A stretch of DNA of 64,000 bases from assembly GCA_964351865.1 (NCBI GenBank), contig CAYGPJ010000019.1, positions 1 through 64,000 on the forward strand, in the 5' to 3' direction. Within the stretch, counting starts at the first letter, position 1, and each line of letters begins with the position of its first letter. This DNA is from JBCDJI01 sp964351865 (lineage in GTDB: Bacteria; Verrucomicrobiota; Verrucomicrobiia; Methylacidiphilales; JBCBYL01). Shown here in pieces: positions 1 to 7,778 of this stretch. Made by a program: the position numbers and the translations under genes. The notes beneath the pieces were generated by a model. That model ran no database searches, had not been told where the DNA came from, and saw nothing but the letters and a program-made list of their open reading frames with translations.

Positions 1-208
1 ATCACTTCAAATGTACAGCTTTTACCGCCGATTTAGTCTTGGTTGAACACTAGTCTGTGCCATCAGTTATGCCGGGTAAGGTAGTGCGTCTTGTCCCAAG
101 GCGCTGGTTCCCGTTCTGCTAAAAGATAACATCCTGCCTCACCCCGAAGCGGTTTGGGACAAACCGCACTTCCCGCTATATCTCGTGACGTAGACTACAG
201 TCCAATAT
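1..208. other. Gene-free left edge with one hairpin repeat
   Basis: No credible ORF is seen here. The only structure is a 92-bp repeat at about 81-172, which is listed separately. The remaining sequence (1-80 and 173-208) shows no recognisable RNA gene or promoter. The stretch lies downstream of the minus-strand yggS gene. Confidence 0.6.
81..172. repeat. Intergenic hairpin repeat, family 1, copy 1
   Basis: The left arm begins GTAGTGCGTCTTGTCCCAAG and the right arm ends GGTTTGGGACAAACCGCACT. The reverse complement of this stretch closely matches the repeat at 7687-7778, so the two lie in opposite orientation. Each arm is nearly self-complementary (GCGGTTTG TCC CAAACCGC on the reverse strand), and the arms also pair with each other. 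A third, shorter copy lies at 50161-50230. No transposase is nearby. It resembles a REP/BIME-type or miniature mobile repeat, but the family name is unknown to me. Confidence 0.75.
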
Positions 209-892
209 CTAACGTGCTCCGAAAATAGCGGTGCCCACTCGCACGATGGTAGCACCTTCTTCAATAGCGATTTCAAAGTCATGGGTCATCCCCATCGACA
301 GCACTGGCAATCCGTATCCCTCGTCCTGCTCCAGACGATCGCGTATTTCCCGCAATTGACGGAAATATGGCCGCACCGCTTCCAGATCTTCGCGAAAAGG
401 CGGCACCGTCATCAACCCGTGAACTTCGACATGTTCCAGCGCATTGATTTCCGCCAGTAAGCCGGAGGTATCTGCCGGGGCAATGCCGTGTTTACCGGCT
501 TCTCCACCCACGTTAATTTCCAGCAGTATTTTCTGATTCATCCCCCGTTGTGCTGCCCGTTTATCGATTTCGTTGGCCAACTTGAGGGAATCCACCGAAT
601 GAATCAGATCGAAAACACCCACCACCTGCCGCACCTTGTTTGTCTGCAGCCCACCAATGAAATCCCAGCGAACCGAAGGCGGTAAGGCAGAAACTTTCAG
701 CAATGCTTCCTGAACCCGATTTTCTCCAAAATGATTCAGACCGCATCCGATCACGACTCTCAAGGTCTCCTCGGTTTGTTTTTTGGTCGCGGGTAGCAAT
801 GTAATTTCGTCCACACTGCGGCCAGCCCGCTCCGCCGCCGCTGCCACTCTGGACTGCACCAACTGAATCCGTTGTTCTATCGTCTCATGCAT
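209..892 (-). CDS. yggS: YggS/PLPBP family PLP homeostasis protein
   Basis: This is a PLP-binding protein of the YggS/PROSC family (227 aa, the normal length). Family members buffer pyridoxal phosphate and affect amino-acid balance, and they have no known catalytic reaction. The PLP lysine is expected at K37 in the LLPATKK segment. The C-terminal signature SMGMTHDFEIAIEEG followed by VRVGTAIFG is clear. The gene is divergent from the LysR gene with a 77-bp spacer that holds a LysR-type box, so that regulator may also affect yggS. This regulatory link is inference. In many bacteria the gene lies near cell-division genes, which is not the case here. Confidence 0.93.
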   Translation of the reverse strand: MHETIEQRIQLVQSRVAAAAERAGRSVDEITLLPATKKQTEETLRVVIGCGLNHFGENRVQEALLKVSALPPSVRWDFIGGLQTNKVRQVVGVFDLIHSVDSLKLANEIDKRAAQRGMNQKILLEINVGGEAGKHGIAPADTSGLLAEINALEHVEVHGLMTVPPFREDLEAVRPYFRQLREIRDRLEQDEGYGLPVLSMGMTHDFEIAIEEGATIVRVGTAIFGAR

Positions 893-942
893 AGTGATTA
901 GTTAATGTATCATATACTGCTATTCATTATCAACTTGACTAA

Positions 943-961
943 TAATAAGAAAAACTTATTA
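943..961. promoter_or_regulatory. LysR-type T-N11-A box between yggS and lysR gene
   Basis: An inverted repeat TAATAAG-AAAAA-CTTATTA occupies 943-961. Its core ATAAG-N5-CTTAT (945-959) fits the T-N11-A site bound by LysR-type regulators. It lies 8 bp before the start codon of the LysR gene and about 50 bp before the divergent yggS gene. LysR proteins commonly autoregulate and act on a divergent neighbour. Seen: the dyad. Inferred: its use. Confidence 0.5.
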
Positions 962-969
962 AGTTAACA

Positions 970-1854
970 ATGCAAATTGAATCTTTTCGTGTTTTTCGTG
1001 ATCTGGTTGAGTCACAGAGCTTCAGTAAAGCCGCTCAGATGAACCATATCACGCAGTCAGCCGTGAGCCAGCAAATCCGTGCGATGGAGGAACGTTTCCA
1101 TATCCCGCTGATCGAGCGCAGTTCCAAACGATTTGCGCTGACTCGTGAGGGCGAACTTCTGTACCAGACCAGCAAAGACATTATTGTCCATTTCGACACC
1201 CTGCAACACCAGTTCAACGAGATGCGCAATATCGTCTCCGGCAATATCCGCATCGCTACCGTTTACAGTATCGGACTGCACGAACTGCCTCCGTATATGA
1301 AGAATTTCCTCAAAGAGTTCCCCAACGTCAACGTTCACGTGGAATACCGCCGATCAAACCAAGTCTATGAGGAAGTGCAATCTGGTACTTGTGATCTTGG
1401 CTTGGTCGCTTTCCCCAGCCAAAAGAAAAACCTCAAGGTCGAATCCTTCAAAAAGGACCGCCTGGTGGTCATTTGTGCCCCGACTCACCCCTTGGCCTCG
1501 AAGTCAGAGATTGAAATTCAGCAACTGGAAAACTGCAAATTTATCGGTTTCGAACCGGACATCCCCACCCGCCGTGCGGTCGATAAAATGTTCCGAGAAA
1601 AAGGAATCGATCCCAAACCGGTCATGGAATTTGACAATATTGAAACCGTCAAACGTGCGGTGGAAATTGATGCCGGGGTCTCGATTGTGCCGAAAGCCAC
1701 CGTCATTCAGGAAGCGCTGGCCGGCAGCCTCAAAGTTCTGGAATTCAAGGGCAAGCCCTTCCACCGTCCGCTAGGTATGATATACAAAAGTGGTCGCGTG
1801 CTCTCCCCTGCCCTCAAACGATTCCTCAAGACCCTCAAAGAGAACGTCAACTAG
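970..1854 (+). CDS. LysR-family transcriptional regulator
   Basis: A 294-aa LysR-type regulator with an N-terminal winged HTH (about residues 1-65; SFSKAAQMNHITQSAVSQQI is typical) and a C-terminal effector-binding domain (about 88-290). The effector-domain pattern (VYSIGLHELPPYM, then TCDLGLVAFP) resembles the CysB/CysL/CbbR-like group, but the ligand cannot be told. It is divergent from yggS, with a T-N11-A box just before the start codon that suggests autoregulation. The following gene encodes a Fur-family protein 99 bp downstream, so two regulators sit side by side. Confidence 0.93.
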   Translation: MQIESFRVFRDLVESQSFSKAAQMNHITQSAVSQQIRAMEERFHIPLIERSSKRFALTREGELLYQTSKDIIVHFDTLQHQFNEMRNIVSGNIRIATVYSIGLHELPPYMKNFLKEFPNVNVHVEYRRSNQVYEEVQSGTCDLGLVAFPSQKKNLKVESFKKDRLVVICAPTHPLASKSEIEIQQLENCKFIGFEPDIPTRRAVDKMFREKGIDPKPVMEFDNIETVKRAVEIDAGVSIVPKATVIQEALAGSLKVLEFKGKPFHRPLGMIYKSGRVLSPALKRFLKTLKENVN

Positions 1855-1922
1855 CCGTGACGGGGCCGACTCCTCACCTCGCGCCACAGATCAGATTTTG
1901 CGTTTTTCATCAAAGCGGTTGA

Positions 1923-1940
1923 ACTATTAATTCGAATAGT
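1923..1940. promoter_or_regulatory. Short dyad upstream of Fur-family gene
   Basis: ACTATT-AATTCG-AATAGT is a perfect 6-bp inverted repeat ending 13 bp before the preferred ATG of the Fur-family gene. Fur-family genes are often autoregulated through AT-rich dyads, so this is a possible operator. The motif is short and could be chance. Confidence 0.3.
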
Positions 1941-1953
1941 GTTGAGTATCTCC

Positions 1954-2427
1954 ATGACCGAAGCACCTCCGGAAATTAGAGAAAAAGTACTGGCTTACAT
2001 GGAAAGTAATGGCATGCGCATTACCTCCCAACGCAAGACCATTATTGAAGCCGCCTTCGGTACGACCGATCATTACACCGCTGAAGAATTGCTCGAACGT
2101 GCCCGCGCCGTGGACGCCTCCGTTTCGCGTGCGACGATTTACCGCACCTTGCCCGTGCTGGTTCAAACCGGACTGCTGCGGGAATTGGATCTGGGAAAAG
2201 ACCAGATGTATTACGACCCCAATTACGCCACCCACCCGAATCACAATCACCTGATCTGTAACGACTGCGGTAAAATTATTGAATTCGAAGATCACTGCCT
2301 GGACGTGCGGGAAAGTATTCTGGTCAAGAATATGGGATTCCGCCCCGGTAATGTGCAGTTACGCATCGAAGGTAACTGCGAAGAATTTGAAAAAAACGGC
2401 ACCTGCTCGCGGCGCGACGCAAATTAG
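1954..2427 (+). CDS. Fur-family metal-responsive regulator
   Basis: A Fur/Zur/PerR-family repressor, about 157 aa from the ATG at 1954. A GTG at 1939 in frame would add five residues. The N-terminal winged helix (RITSQRKTIIEAAF, then SRATIYRTLPVLVQTG) is followed by the dimerisation and metal-binding part (HPNHNHLICNDCGKIIEF). The final cysteines are spaced as NCEEFEKNGTC rather than in the usual CxxC, so the structural zinc site may differ. The sequence alone does not say whether it senses Fe, Zn, Mn or peroxide. A possible target in the window is the TonB receptor operon (30917-30932 dyad), which is inference. Confidence 0.9.
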   Translation: MTEAPPEIREKVLAYMESNGMRITSQRKTIIEAAFGTTDHYTAEELLERARAVDASVSRATIYRTLPVLVQTGLLRELDLGKDQMYYDPNYATHPNHNHLICNDCGKIIEFEDHCLDVRESILVKNMGFRPGNVQLRIEGNCEEFEKNGTCSRRDAN

Positions 2428-2468
2428 ACCGCTAGCGGAAGCTCAGTCAGCATTCCGTTGCTGCGTAT

Positions 2469-4130
2469 CTAGACATGCCTGAATTTTTGAGCGATCGGAA
2501 GCCGGCGTCCCACCCCGAAGGCCTTACCGGTGACTTTTAATCCCGGTGCAGCCTGCCTGCGTTTGTATTCATTAATCACGACTTTGTGCACCAGTTCCCT
2601 AATCATCGTCTGATCCAGCCCTGAGCCGGCCAGTTCAGATATCGTGCGATTATCCACCACATAGCCTTCCAACACCGCATCCAATTGATCGTAGGGTGGC
2701 AAGGTATCTTCATCTTTTTGATCGGGGCGCAACTCAGCGCTGGGCGGCTTGCGAATCGTATTCCAGGGAATGACCTCACCAGTAGCATTATGATTTCGAT
2801 TCAAATATTCACACAAGCGAAAGACGATGGTTTTGGGTAGGTCATTAATCACCGCCAATCCTCCGCACATGTCGCCATAGAGCGTGCAATAACCAGCCGC
2901 TAACTCTGATTTATTGCCAGTCGTCAGCGCCAGCCGGCCCGTCTTATTCGATACCGCCATCACCATCAATCCGCGAATACGGGCCTGAATATTTTCTTCA
3001 GTCACATCTGCTGGCTTGCCTTCAAAACAAGGCTCCAGTTGCGCCAGTAGACAGTCAAAGGCCTCCTGAATGGAAATCGTTCGGGTCTGCAGCTTCAAAT
3101 TTTGAGCCAACGCCTCAGCATCATCAATGCTGCCCTGACTGGAATAACGCGACGGCATCAGCAGCCCCAGCACATTCTCAGCCCCTAAGGCTTCCGCTGC
3201 AATCGCAGCCACCAGCGCCGAATCAATCCCGCCACTCAATCCCAAAACTACTTGCGAAAAACCGCACTTACGCACGTAGTCGCGCGTGCCCAGGCAGAGT
3301 GCACGGAAAATTTTTTCATCTTCTTCGGCACCGATCGTGGCGACGACAGGGGCATCGCCCCCTGCTCCCCCGATGTCAGCCAGAACAATATCCTCTTCAA
3401 AACCGAGTCCAAACTTGGTTAAAGCTCCCTCAGCGCTGACCATCAGGCTGTGGCCGTCAAAAATCAGCTCATCATTACCGCCAACCGCATTCGCCTGCAC
3501 CACTGGCACTTTGAATTTGCACGCCATCTTCGAAATCATTTCCACCCTCACCTGCTCCTTACCGATGTGCCAGGGCGAAGCTGAAACATTCACTAACAAA
3601 TCCACCCCCTGCTCAACCAGTGAAGCAACCGGATTATGAGTATACAAGCGCTGCGGCCAGTAATCCGGGTCATTCCAGATATCTTCACAGATGGTGACGC
3701 CGATCCGCTTCCCTCCCAGTTCTACCGGATGATTGTCCGATGCCGGTTCAAAATATCGATCTTCATCAAACACATCATAATTCGGCATTAACGTTTTATG
3801 AATACGATGCCGCACTTCCCCGTTGTGAATGACAACCCCGGAATTGTAGAAAGGCTTGCCCTCTTGCCCGTGACGCGAGGTGATATTTCCAATGATCAGC
3901 GGGACGTCGCCAATTGCTTCAGCCAGTTGTCGCTCACTGACTGCACAGGCATCCGTAAAGTCGCGATAGAATAGCAGGTCTCTGGGAGGGTAACCGCAGA
4001 AGGCCAATTCAGGACCTACCACGCATTCCGCACCGGCTGCCACCGCTTTTTGATAGGCGCTTAGGATTTTGGCGCGGTTCCCCTCAAAGTCCCCGATGGT
4101 CGTATTGATCTGAATGGCAGCTAGCTTCAT
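2469..4130 (-). CDS. nadE: Glutamine-dependent NAD+ synthetase
   Basis: Makes NAD+ from nicotinic acid adenine dinucleotide using ammonia from glutamine (553 aa). The N-terminal nitrilase-like amidase domain (about 1-260) shows the catalytic triad candidates E41 (GPELAFCGYP), K112 (HKTLMPNYDVFDE) and C148 (GVTICEDIW). The C-terminal synthetase domain has the ATP pyrophosphatase P-loop SGGIDS at 299-304 and the NKSELAAGYCTLYGD segment. The two-domain form needs no separate amidase. It is convergent with the Fur-family gene (41-bp gap) and has no obvious operon partner. Confidence 0.97.
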   Translation of the reverse strand: MKLAAIQINTTIGDFEGNRAKILSAYQKAVAAGAECVVGPELAFCGYPPRDLLFYRDFTDACAVSERQLAEAIGDVPLIIGNITSRHGQEGKPFYNSGVVIHNGEVRHRIHKTLMPNYDVFDEDRYFEPASDNHPVELGGKRIGVTICEDIWNDPDYWPQRLYTHNPVASLVEQGVDLLVNVSASPWHIGKEQVRVEMISKMACKFKVPVVQANAVGGNDELIFDGHSLMVSAEGALTKFGLGFEEDIVLADIGGAGGDAPVVATIGAEEDEKIFRALCLGTRDYVRKCGFSQVVLGLSGGIDSALVAAIAAEALGAENVLGLLMPSRYSSQGSIDDAEALAQNLKLQTRTISIQEAFDCLLAQLEPCFEGKPADVTEENIQARIRGLMVMAVSNKTGRLALTTGNKSELAAGYCTLYGDMCGGLAVINDLPKTIVFRLCEYLNRNHNATGEVIPWNTIRKPPSAELRPDQKDEDTLPPYDQLDAVLEGYVVDNRTISELAGSGLDQTMIRELVHKVVINEYKRRQAAPGLKVTGKAFGVGRRLPIAQKFRHV

Positions 4131-4187
4131 GCGTCTATACCTGATAATCGGTCATTCTCTTCCGGTCAACCAGCGATTTGATAAGTG

Positions 4188-4236
4188 ATTCTAATGATAA
4201 GCGGATTGATGATTAGAATACAATTTAGCTTATAGT
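4188..4236 (+). promoter_or_regulatory. Possible promoter and dyad upstream of hpnH
   Basis: An 8-bp inverted repeat ATTCTAAT (4188-4195) / ATTAGAAT (4212-4219) is followed by TATAGT (4231-4236), a fair -10 box. A weak -35 (TTGATG, 4206-4211) lies 19 bp away, so the spacing is not ideal. A regulator could bind the dyad over the -35. This is a weak call. Confidence 0.3.
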
Positions 4237-4278
4237 CTGATTGACAAGCCATTCTGAATGCTTAGTTTTTCAGGCCTT

Positions 4279-5289
4279 ATGTCCGTACCCGTATCACAAG
4301 CTTGGACTGTTGCCAGTTATGTTCTCGGTAACAAGTTGAGAGGAAATCATAAATACCCATTGGTATTGATGCTGGAACCACTGTTTCGCTGTAATCTGGC
4401 CTGCGCCGGTTGCGGTAAGATCCAGTATCCTGATCACATTCTCAACAAACGACTCACCCCGCAACAGTGCTTTGATGCGGTCGAAGAATGTGGGGCCCCG
4501 ATGGTCAGCATTCCCGGCGGTGAACCGCTGCTACACCCTGAAATCGGCGAAATCGTCGAAGGTCTGGTGGCTCGCAAAAAATACATCTACCTCTGTACCA
4601 ATGCGTTGTTACTTAAGCGCAAAATCGACCTCTTTAAGCCCAGCAAATACTTGAGCTTCAGCGTCCACATGGATGGCCTGAAAGAAGATCACGATGTTGC
4701 CGTGTGCCGTGACGGCACCTACGACACCGCTTATGCCGGCATGCAGGAAGCGCTCAAGCGCGGATTCCGCCTGACCACCAACACCACCCTCTTCGGCGAA
4801 GCCAAACCGGAAAATGTCCGCAAATTCTTCGATGATATGATGGAACTCGGCGTCGAAGGCATGATGCTCTCCCCCGGCTACAGCTACGAAAAAGCCCCGG
4901 ATCAGGACAACTTCCTGGCTCGCGATCGCACCAAAAAGCTGTTTACCGAGATCCTCAAAGATCGCAAAAAATCCTGGAGATTTAACCTGTCGCCGAACTT
5001 CCTAGAGTTCCTGCAGGGAAATGTCGATTACGACTGCACCCCATGGGGCAACCCAACATACAACATCTTCGGATGGCAACGCCCCTGCTATTTGCTGCAG
5101 GATGGATACGCCAGTTCCTTTAAAGAATTGATGGAAACCACCGAGTGGGAAAATTATGGCCACCGCAGCGGGGAAAAACGCTGTCAGGATTGTATGGTTC
5201 ACTGCGGTTACGAAGCTTCATCCGTCGATGACACCTTTGGTTCATGGGCCGGATTCGGGCGCACGGTCGTCAACTCACTCAAGTACTAA
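4279..5289 (+). CDS. hpnH: Radical SAM adenosyl-hopene transferase HpnH
   Basis: HpnH joins the 5'-deoxyadenosyl group of SAM to diploptene, the first step in making C35 extended hopanoids. The radical-SAM cluster motif CxxxCxxC is seen as C38, C42 and C45 in the segment EPLFRCNLACAGCGKIQYP, which is nearly identical to the HpnH signature. The C-terminal twitch/SPASM-like region ends with CQDCMVHCGYE. I prefer the ATG at 4279 (MSVPVSQ, as in HpnH homologues) over the upstream ATG at 4258. No squalene-hopene cyclase or other hpn gene is in the window. A small Sm-like gene follows by 24 bp. Confidence 0.93.
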   Translation: MSVPVSQAWTVASYVLGNKLRGNHKYPLVLMLEPLFRCNLACAGCGKIQYPDHILNKRLTPQQCFDAVEECGAPMVSIPGGEPLLHPEIGEIVEGLVARKKYIYLCTNALLLKRKIDLFKPSKYLSFSVHMDGLKEDHDVAVCRDGTYDTAYAGMQEALKRGFRLTTNTTLFGEAKPENVRKFFDDMMELGVEGMMLSPGYSYEKAPDQDNFLARDRTKKLFTEILKDRKKSWRFNLSPNFLEFLQGNVDYDCTPWGNPTYNIFGWQRPCYLLQDGYASSFKELMETTEWENYGHRSGEKRCQDCMVHCGYEASSVDDTFGSWAGFGRTVVNSLKY

Positions 5290-5313
5290 TCCTTTCACCG
5301 CCTTTAACTTATT

Positions 5314-5718
5314 ATGCCACAATCAGATAAATCTGCCCCCCAAACCTCATCCGGCCGTAGCGAGTTCGAAGGTAATGAATACGTTACGGATTCCGCAGAA
5401 AACCTGCAACAAGCTCTGACCTACGCATTTGACTACCGTGGGGATGTCACCCTGCGCCTCAAGGATGGCAGTGAAGTAGAAGGGTTTGTGCACAATTTTG
5501 ACCTGAAAAACGACACCGTCGCCATTTTCGTCAAAGAGTCCAAGAGGGAATCCCTCAACCAGACCACCAAGGCTAGCGAAATCGCCTCGATTCATTTCTC
5601 AGGTGACGATAAAGCGTTTGGCCAAAGCTGGGATGACTGGATGGCCAAATCCGAGCGCCAGCGACAAGCTGAAGCGGCTCGCATCGAAAAAGAAAGTAAG
5701 GAAATGGGGCACCTCTAA
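5314..5718 (+). CDS. Small conserved protein, possibly Sm-like fold
   Basis: A 134-aa soluble protein of unknown function. The middle section (about 39-100) reads like a small beta-barrel: DVTLRLKDGSEVEGFVHNFD, then VAIFVKE and EIASIHFSGDD. This resembles Sm/LSm-type barrels by pattern only. The N-terminus is Ser/Thr/Gln-rich and disordered. The C-terminus is a charged helix (KSERQRQAEAARIEKESKE). It begins 24 bp after hpnH and is likely co-transcribed with it. Nothing here shows a direct role in hopanoid synthesis. Confidence 0.75.
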   Translation: MPQSDKSAPQTSSGRSEFEGNEYVTDSAENLQQALTYAFDYRGDVTLRLKDGSEVEGFVHNFDLKNDTVAIFVKESKRESLNQTTKASEIASIHFSGDDKAFGQSWDDWMAKSERQRQAEAARIEKESKEMGHL

Positions 5719-5812
5719 GCCTGATTTCCTTACTCATTTTGCATAAACTCCATTTTTGCCGATCAGTTTTAGGTACTTGACCTGGAACTCTTCAGGTTCC
5801 ATAATTGTAGAC

Positions 5813-7144
5813 ATGATGAAAACCTGTCTCGCCATCTCTGTTGCGTCACTTTTCGCTTTGGTGCAAATGTCGACTGCTGCCACAACAATTTCACTCGAAC
5901 CCAATAATATCCTAACGATTGCGGATTCTCAGGGTGCCGCGATTTCCACATTGAACAGTGGATCTATTTCTGAAAAAATTTCAGCCGACAGTCAAACCTT
6001 CAAGATATCTTTTGGGCAAGACCTTCAAAACCGCCACACCATCATCATTTACCCGGATCCAGAGAACCCTCAGTCATTAGACCTGGTCGTGCTGGGGCAA
6101 CCGGTCCAGATGTCACAGGATTCCGTATTAACCATTACTGCCAGCACTGATGGCGGCTCATCCCAGTTTCAAGCGGGTGTGCTGGGTGAAATCACTTTAG
6201 CCGGATCCCCCATTTCCCCTGGATCCTCTCTCTCAGTGCAAAACGGTCAAATGATTGCCACCACTCCGACCGAATTGCTAGACGATGCAGCTGCTGCGGA
6301 CCTGATGCGTCAGGAAGCCACCGCTGCATTAGCCGCCAGCACTCCGGTTGATCGTGCCAATGAAGTCATTGAATCCTTCAACCAAGGCATGATTGTCAAA
6401 CAAGTTACCGGCACGGTCATGATGGCTCCGGAGGGACAGGATGTTATGGATATGCTGCGCGGAGCTGACAACGTTCCGAAGCTCAAGGTGGGCGATACCA
6501 TTCCCGCTGGCGCCACTATCCGCACGGATTTCGGGGCGGAAGTCATCGTCGCCCAATCGCCAGGAGTGACCTTTCAAGTACTTCCCAATTCCAACCTCAA
6601 GGTCAACACCAATGAATACAAGATGGAAAATGGGTCAGAAAAAAGAACCTTTGATGCCTATTTAACCAAAGGGGGAATTATCAGTAACCTGGATGGAGTT
6701 GACCCCAAACACACCGATTATAAGATCAAAACCCCACTGGCTGTGGCCGCCGCGCGCGGAACCGCTTTTGCGGTTTACACCTCCTCGAACATCACAGTGG
6801 TGGTGACGGCAGAAGGAAATGTGATTGTCACCGGTACGGATGGGGCCGTTTATACTGCCACTGTCGGTGAAAAAGCCATCGTCACCTTCGAACCTTCTAC
6901 TACCGGTGGACCGGGAACGACTCAGACTGCGGAATTTGAGGCAACTTCGGCCGAAATGCAGGCCATTCAACAGTTGATCGCTGCAGCACAAGCACTAAAC
7001 TCAATCAGCAACAACCCCAACACGGCAGGTACTCCAATCCAGCAAACCTTCCAACAATTGCTGGATGATGCAGCGGATAATTTTCAGAACACGTTGGACC
7101 CGACGTTGAATCCAGGTGCCATCACCCCGACGACTTCACCGTAA
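5813..7144 (+). CDS. Secreted FecR-domain protein
   Basis: A 443-aa exported protein starting at the ATG at 5813, where MMKTCLAISVASLFALVQMS forms a signal peptide ending near STAA. An upstream TTG in frame is unlikely. The centre (about 195-345) matches the FecR domain: LKVGDTIPAGATIRTDFGA, then LPNSNLKV and IKTPLAVAAARGTAFAV. The domain is seen here in a secreted protein with no membrane anchor, no sigma factor and no receptor beside it, so it is not a classical FecIR regulator. A perfect 12-bp-stem terminator follows the stop codon. Its function is unknown, possibly periplasmic or surface. Confidence 0.8.
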   Translation: MMKTCLAISVASLFALVQMSTAATTISLEPNNILTIADSQGAAISTLNSGSISEKISADSQTFKISFGQDLQNRHTIIIYPDPENPQSLDLVVLGQPVQMSQDSVLTITASTDGGSSQFQAGVLGEITLAGSPISPGSSLSVQNGQMIATTPTELLDDAAAADLMRQEATAALAASTPVDRANEVIESFNQGMIVKQVTGTVMMAPEGQDVMDMLRGADNVPKLKVGDTIPAGATIRTDFGAEVIVAQSPGVTFQVLPNSNLKVNTNEYKMENGSEKRTFDAYLTKGGIISNLDGVDPKHTDYKIKTPLAVAAARGTAFAVYTSSNITVVVTAEGNVIVTGTDGAVYTATVGEKAIVTFEPSTTGGPGTTQTAEFEATSAEMQAIQQLIAAAQALNSISNNPNTAGTPIQQTFQQLLDDAADNFQNTLDPTLNPGAITPTTSP

Positions 7145-7171
7145 GGGAATTCAAAAACTCTAAATACTTTA

Positions 7172-7204
7172 AAAGCGGAGTCCCTCACGGACTCCGCTTT
7201 TTTT
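7172..7204 (+). terminator. Rho-independent terminator after FecR-domain gene
   Basis: A perfect 12-bp stem AAAGCGGAGTCC / GGACTCCGCTTT with the 5-nt loop CTCAC (7184-7188) is followed directly by a run of T. It starts 28 bp after the stop codon of the FecR-domain gene on the plus strand. Confidence 0.93.
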
Positions 7205-7425
7205 ATGATTTTCGAGGTATATCTATGCTAAATCTATTTGAGTAAGCAAATGTAGTTATAGGCAACTTGCGTGGGTACGATTGTTGTAAGCAGCGGCTGT
7301 CCGGGGCCGCTTGGCCGTTCTCTTCCCTCGGCGTGACAGAGCGGCTATGGACTCCCGATACACCAGTGATCGGGACAACTTTACCTAGTAGTTGATGCAG
7401 GATGCTTCGACGGGTTGAAAAATAT

Positions 7426-7483
7426 GTAGGTCGAGATTGCATCTCGACAGTTTAGAAGGAGCCGAGATGCAATCTCGGCCTAC
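7426..7483. repeat. Intergenic hairpin repeat, family 2, copy 1
   Basis: The left arm (7426-7448) begins GTAGGTCGAGATTGCATCTC and the right arm (7461-7483) ends GATGCAATCTCGGCCTAC. The arms are inverted copies with two mismatches in 23. Each arm is also a palindrome on its own (CGAGAT TGC ATCTCG). A related pair lies at 7565-7622 inside the MITE-like element. Confidence 0.8.
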
Positions 7484-7514
7484 AGTTCCCGTCATATCAT
7501 GTTGCACGGTCTAC

Positions 7515-7651
7515 TAGAGCGTTTCCGAATTAGGTTCTCACACGATCAACAGAGGAAAATAGATGTAGGGCAAGATTGCATCATGCCGGAATAGAATTTG
7601 GCGAGATACAATCTCACCCTACATGTTAAAACATCATTCGGAAACGCTCTA
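7515..7651. mobile_element. MITE-like element with TA-flanked terminal inverted repeats
   Basis: Perfect 14-bp terminal inverted repeats GAGCGTTTCCGAAT (7517-7530) and ATTCGGAAACGCTC (7636-7649) bound 133 bp. The dinucleotide TA flanks both sides, as expected for IS630/Tc1-mariner-type insertion. No coding capacity is present. The interior carries a family 2 hairpin pair (7565-7622). Its right 35 bp match 31 of 35 positions of the stretch 50474-50508. Assignment to IS630 is inference from the TA flanks alone. Confidence 0.7.
7565..7622. repeat. Intergenic hairpin repeat, family 2, copy 2 (inside MITE)
   Basis: The left arm begins GTAGGGCAAGATTGCATC (7565) and the right arm ends ACAATCTCACCCTAC (7622). 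It has the same layout as the pair at 7426-7483 but is more diverged. It lies wholly inside the TA-flanked element. Confidence 0.65.
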
Positions 7652-7686
7652 ATCATTGTGATTCGGTATGACACCTCTAAATACGG

Positions 7687-7778
7687 GTAGTGCGGTTTGT
7701 CTCAAACCGCTTTGGGATACGATGCCAAAAGATATAGAACCCCAAACGGGACCAGCGCCTTGAGACAAGACGCACTAC
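7687..7778. repeat. Intergenic hairpin repeat, family 1, copy 2
   Basis: The left arm is GTAGTGCGGTTTGTCTCAAA and the right arm is TTGAGACAAGACGCACTAC. The left arm alone forms a perfect GCGGTTTG TCT CAAACCGC hairpin. The two arms also pair with each other over about 27 bp with two 2-nt mismatched patches. Compared with the copy at 81-172, a T:A pair replaces a C:G pair in the arm (GTCTCAA/TTGAGAC versus GTCCCAA/TTGGGAC), so pairing is kept. Confidence 0.8.

Noticed and set aside
7203..7442. Open reading frame of 79 codons on the minus strand
   Set aside because: It runs through a hairpin-rich repeat region, has no signature of any family, and starts just inside a repeat arm.
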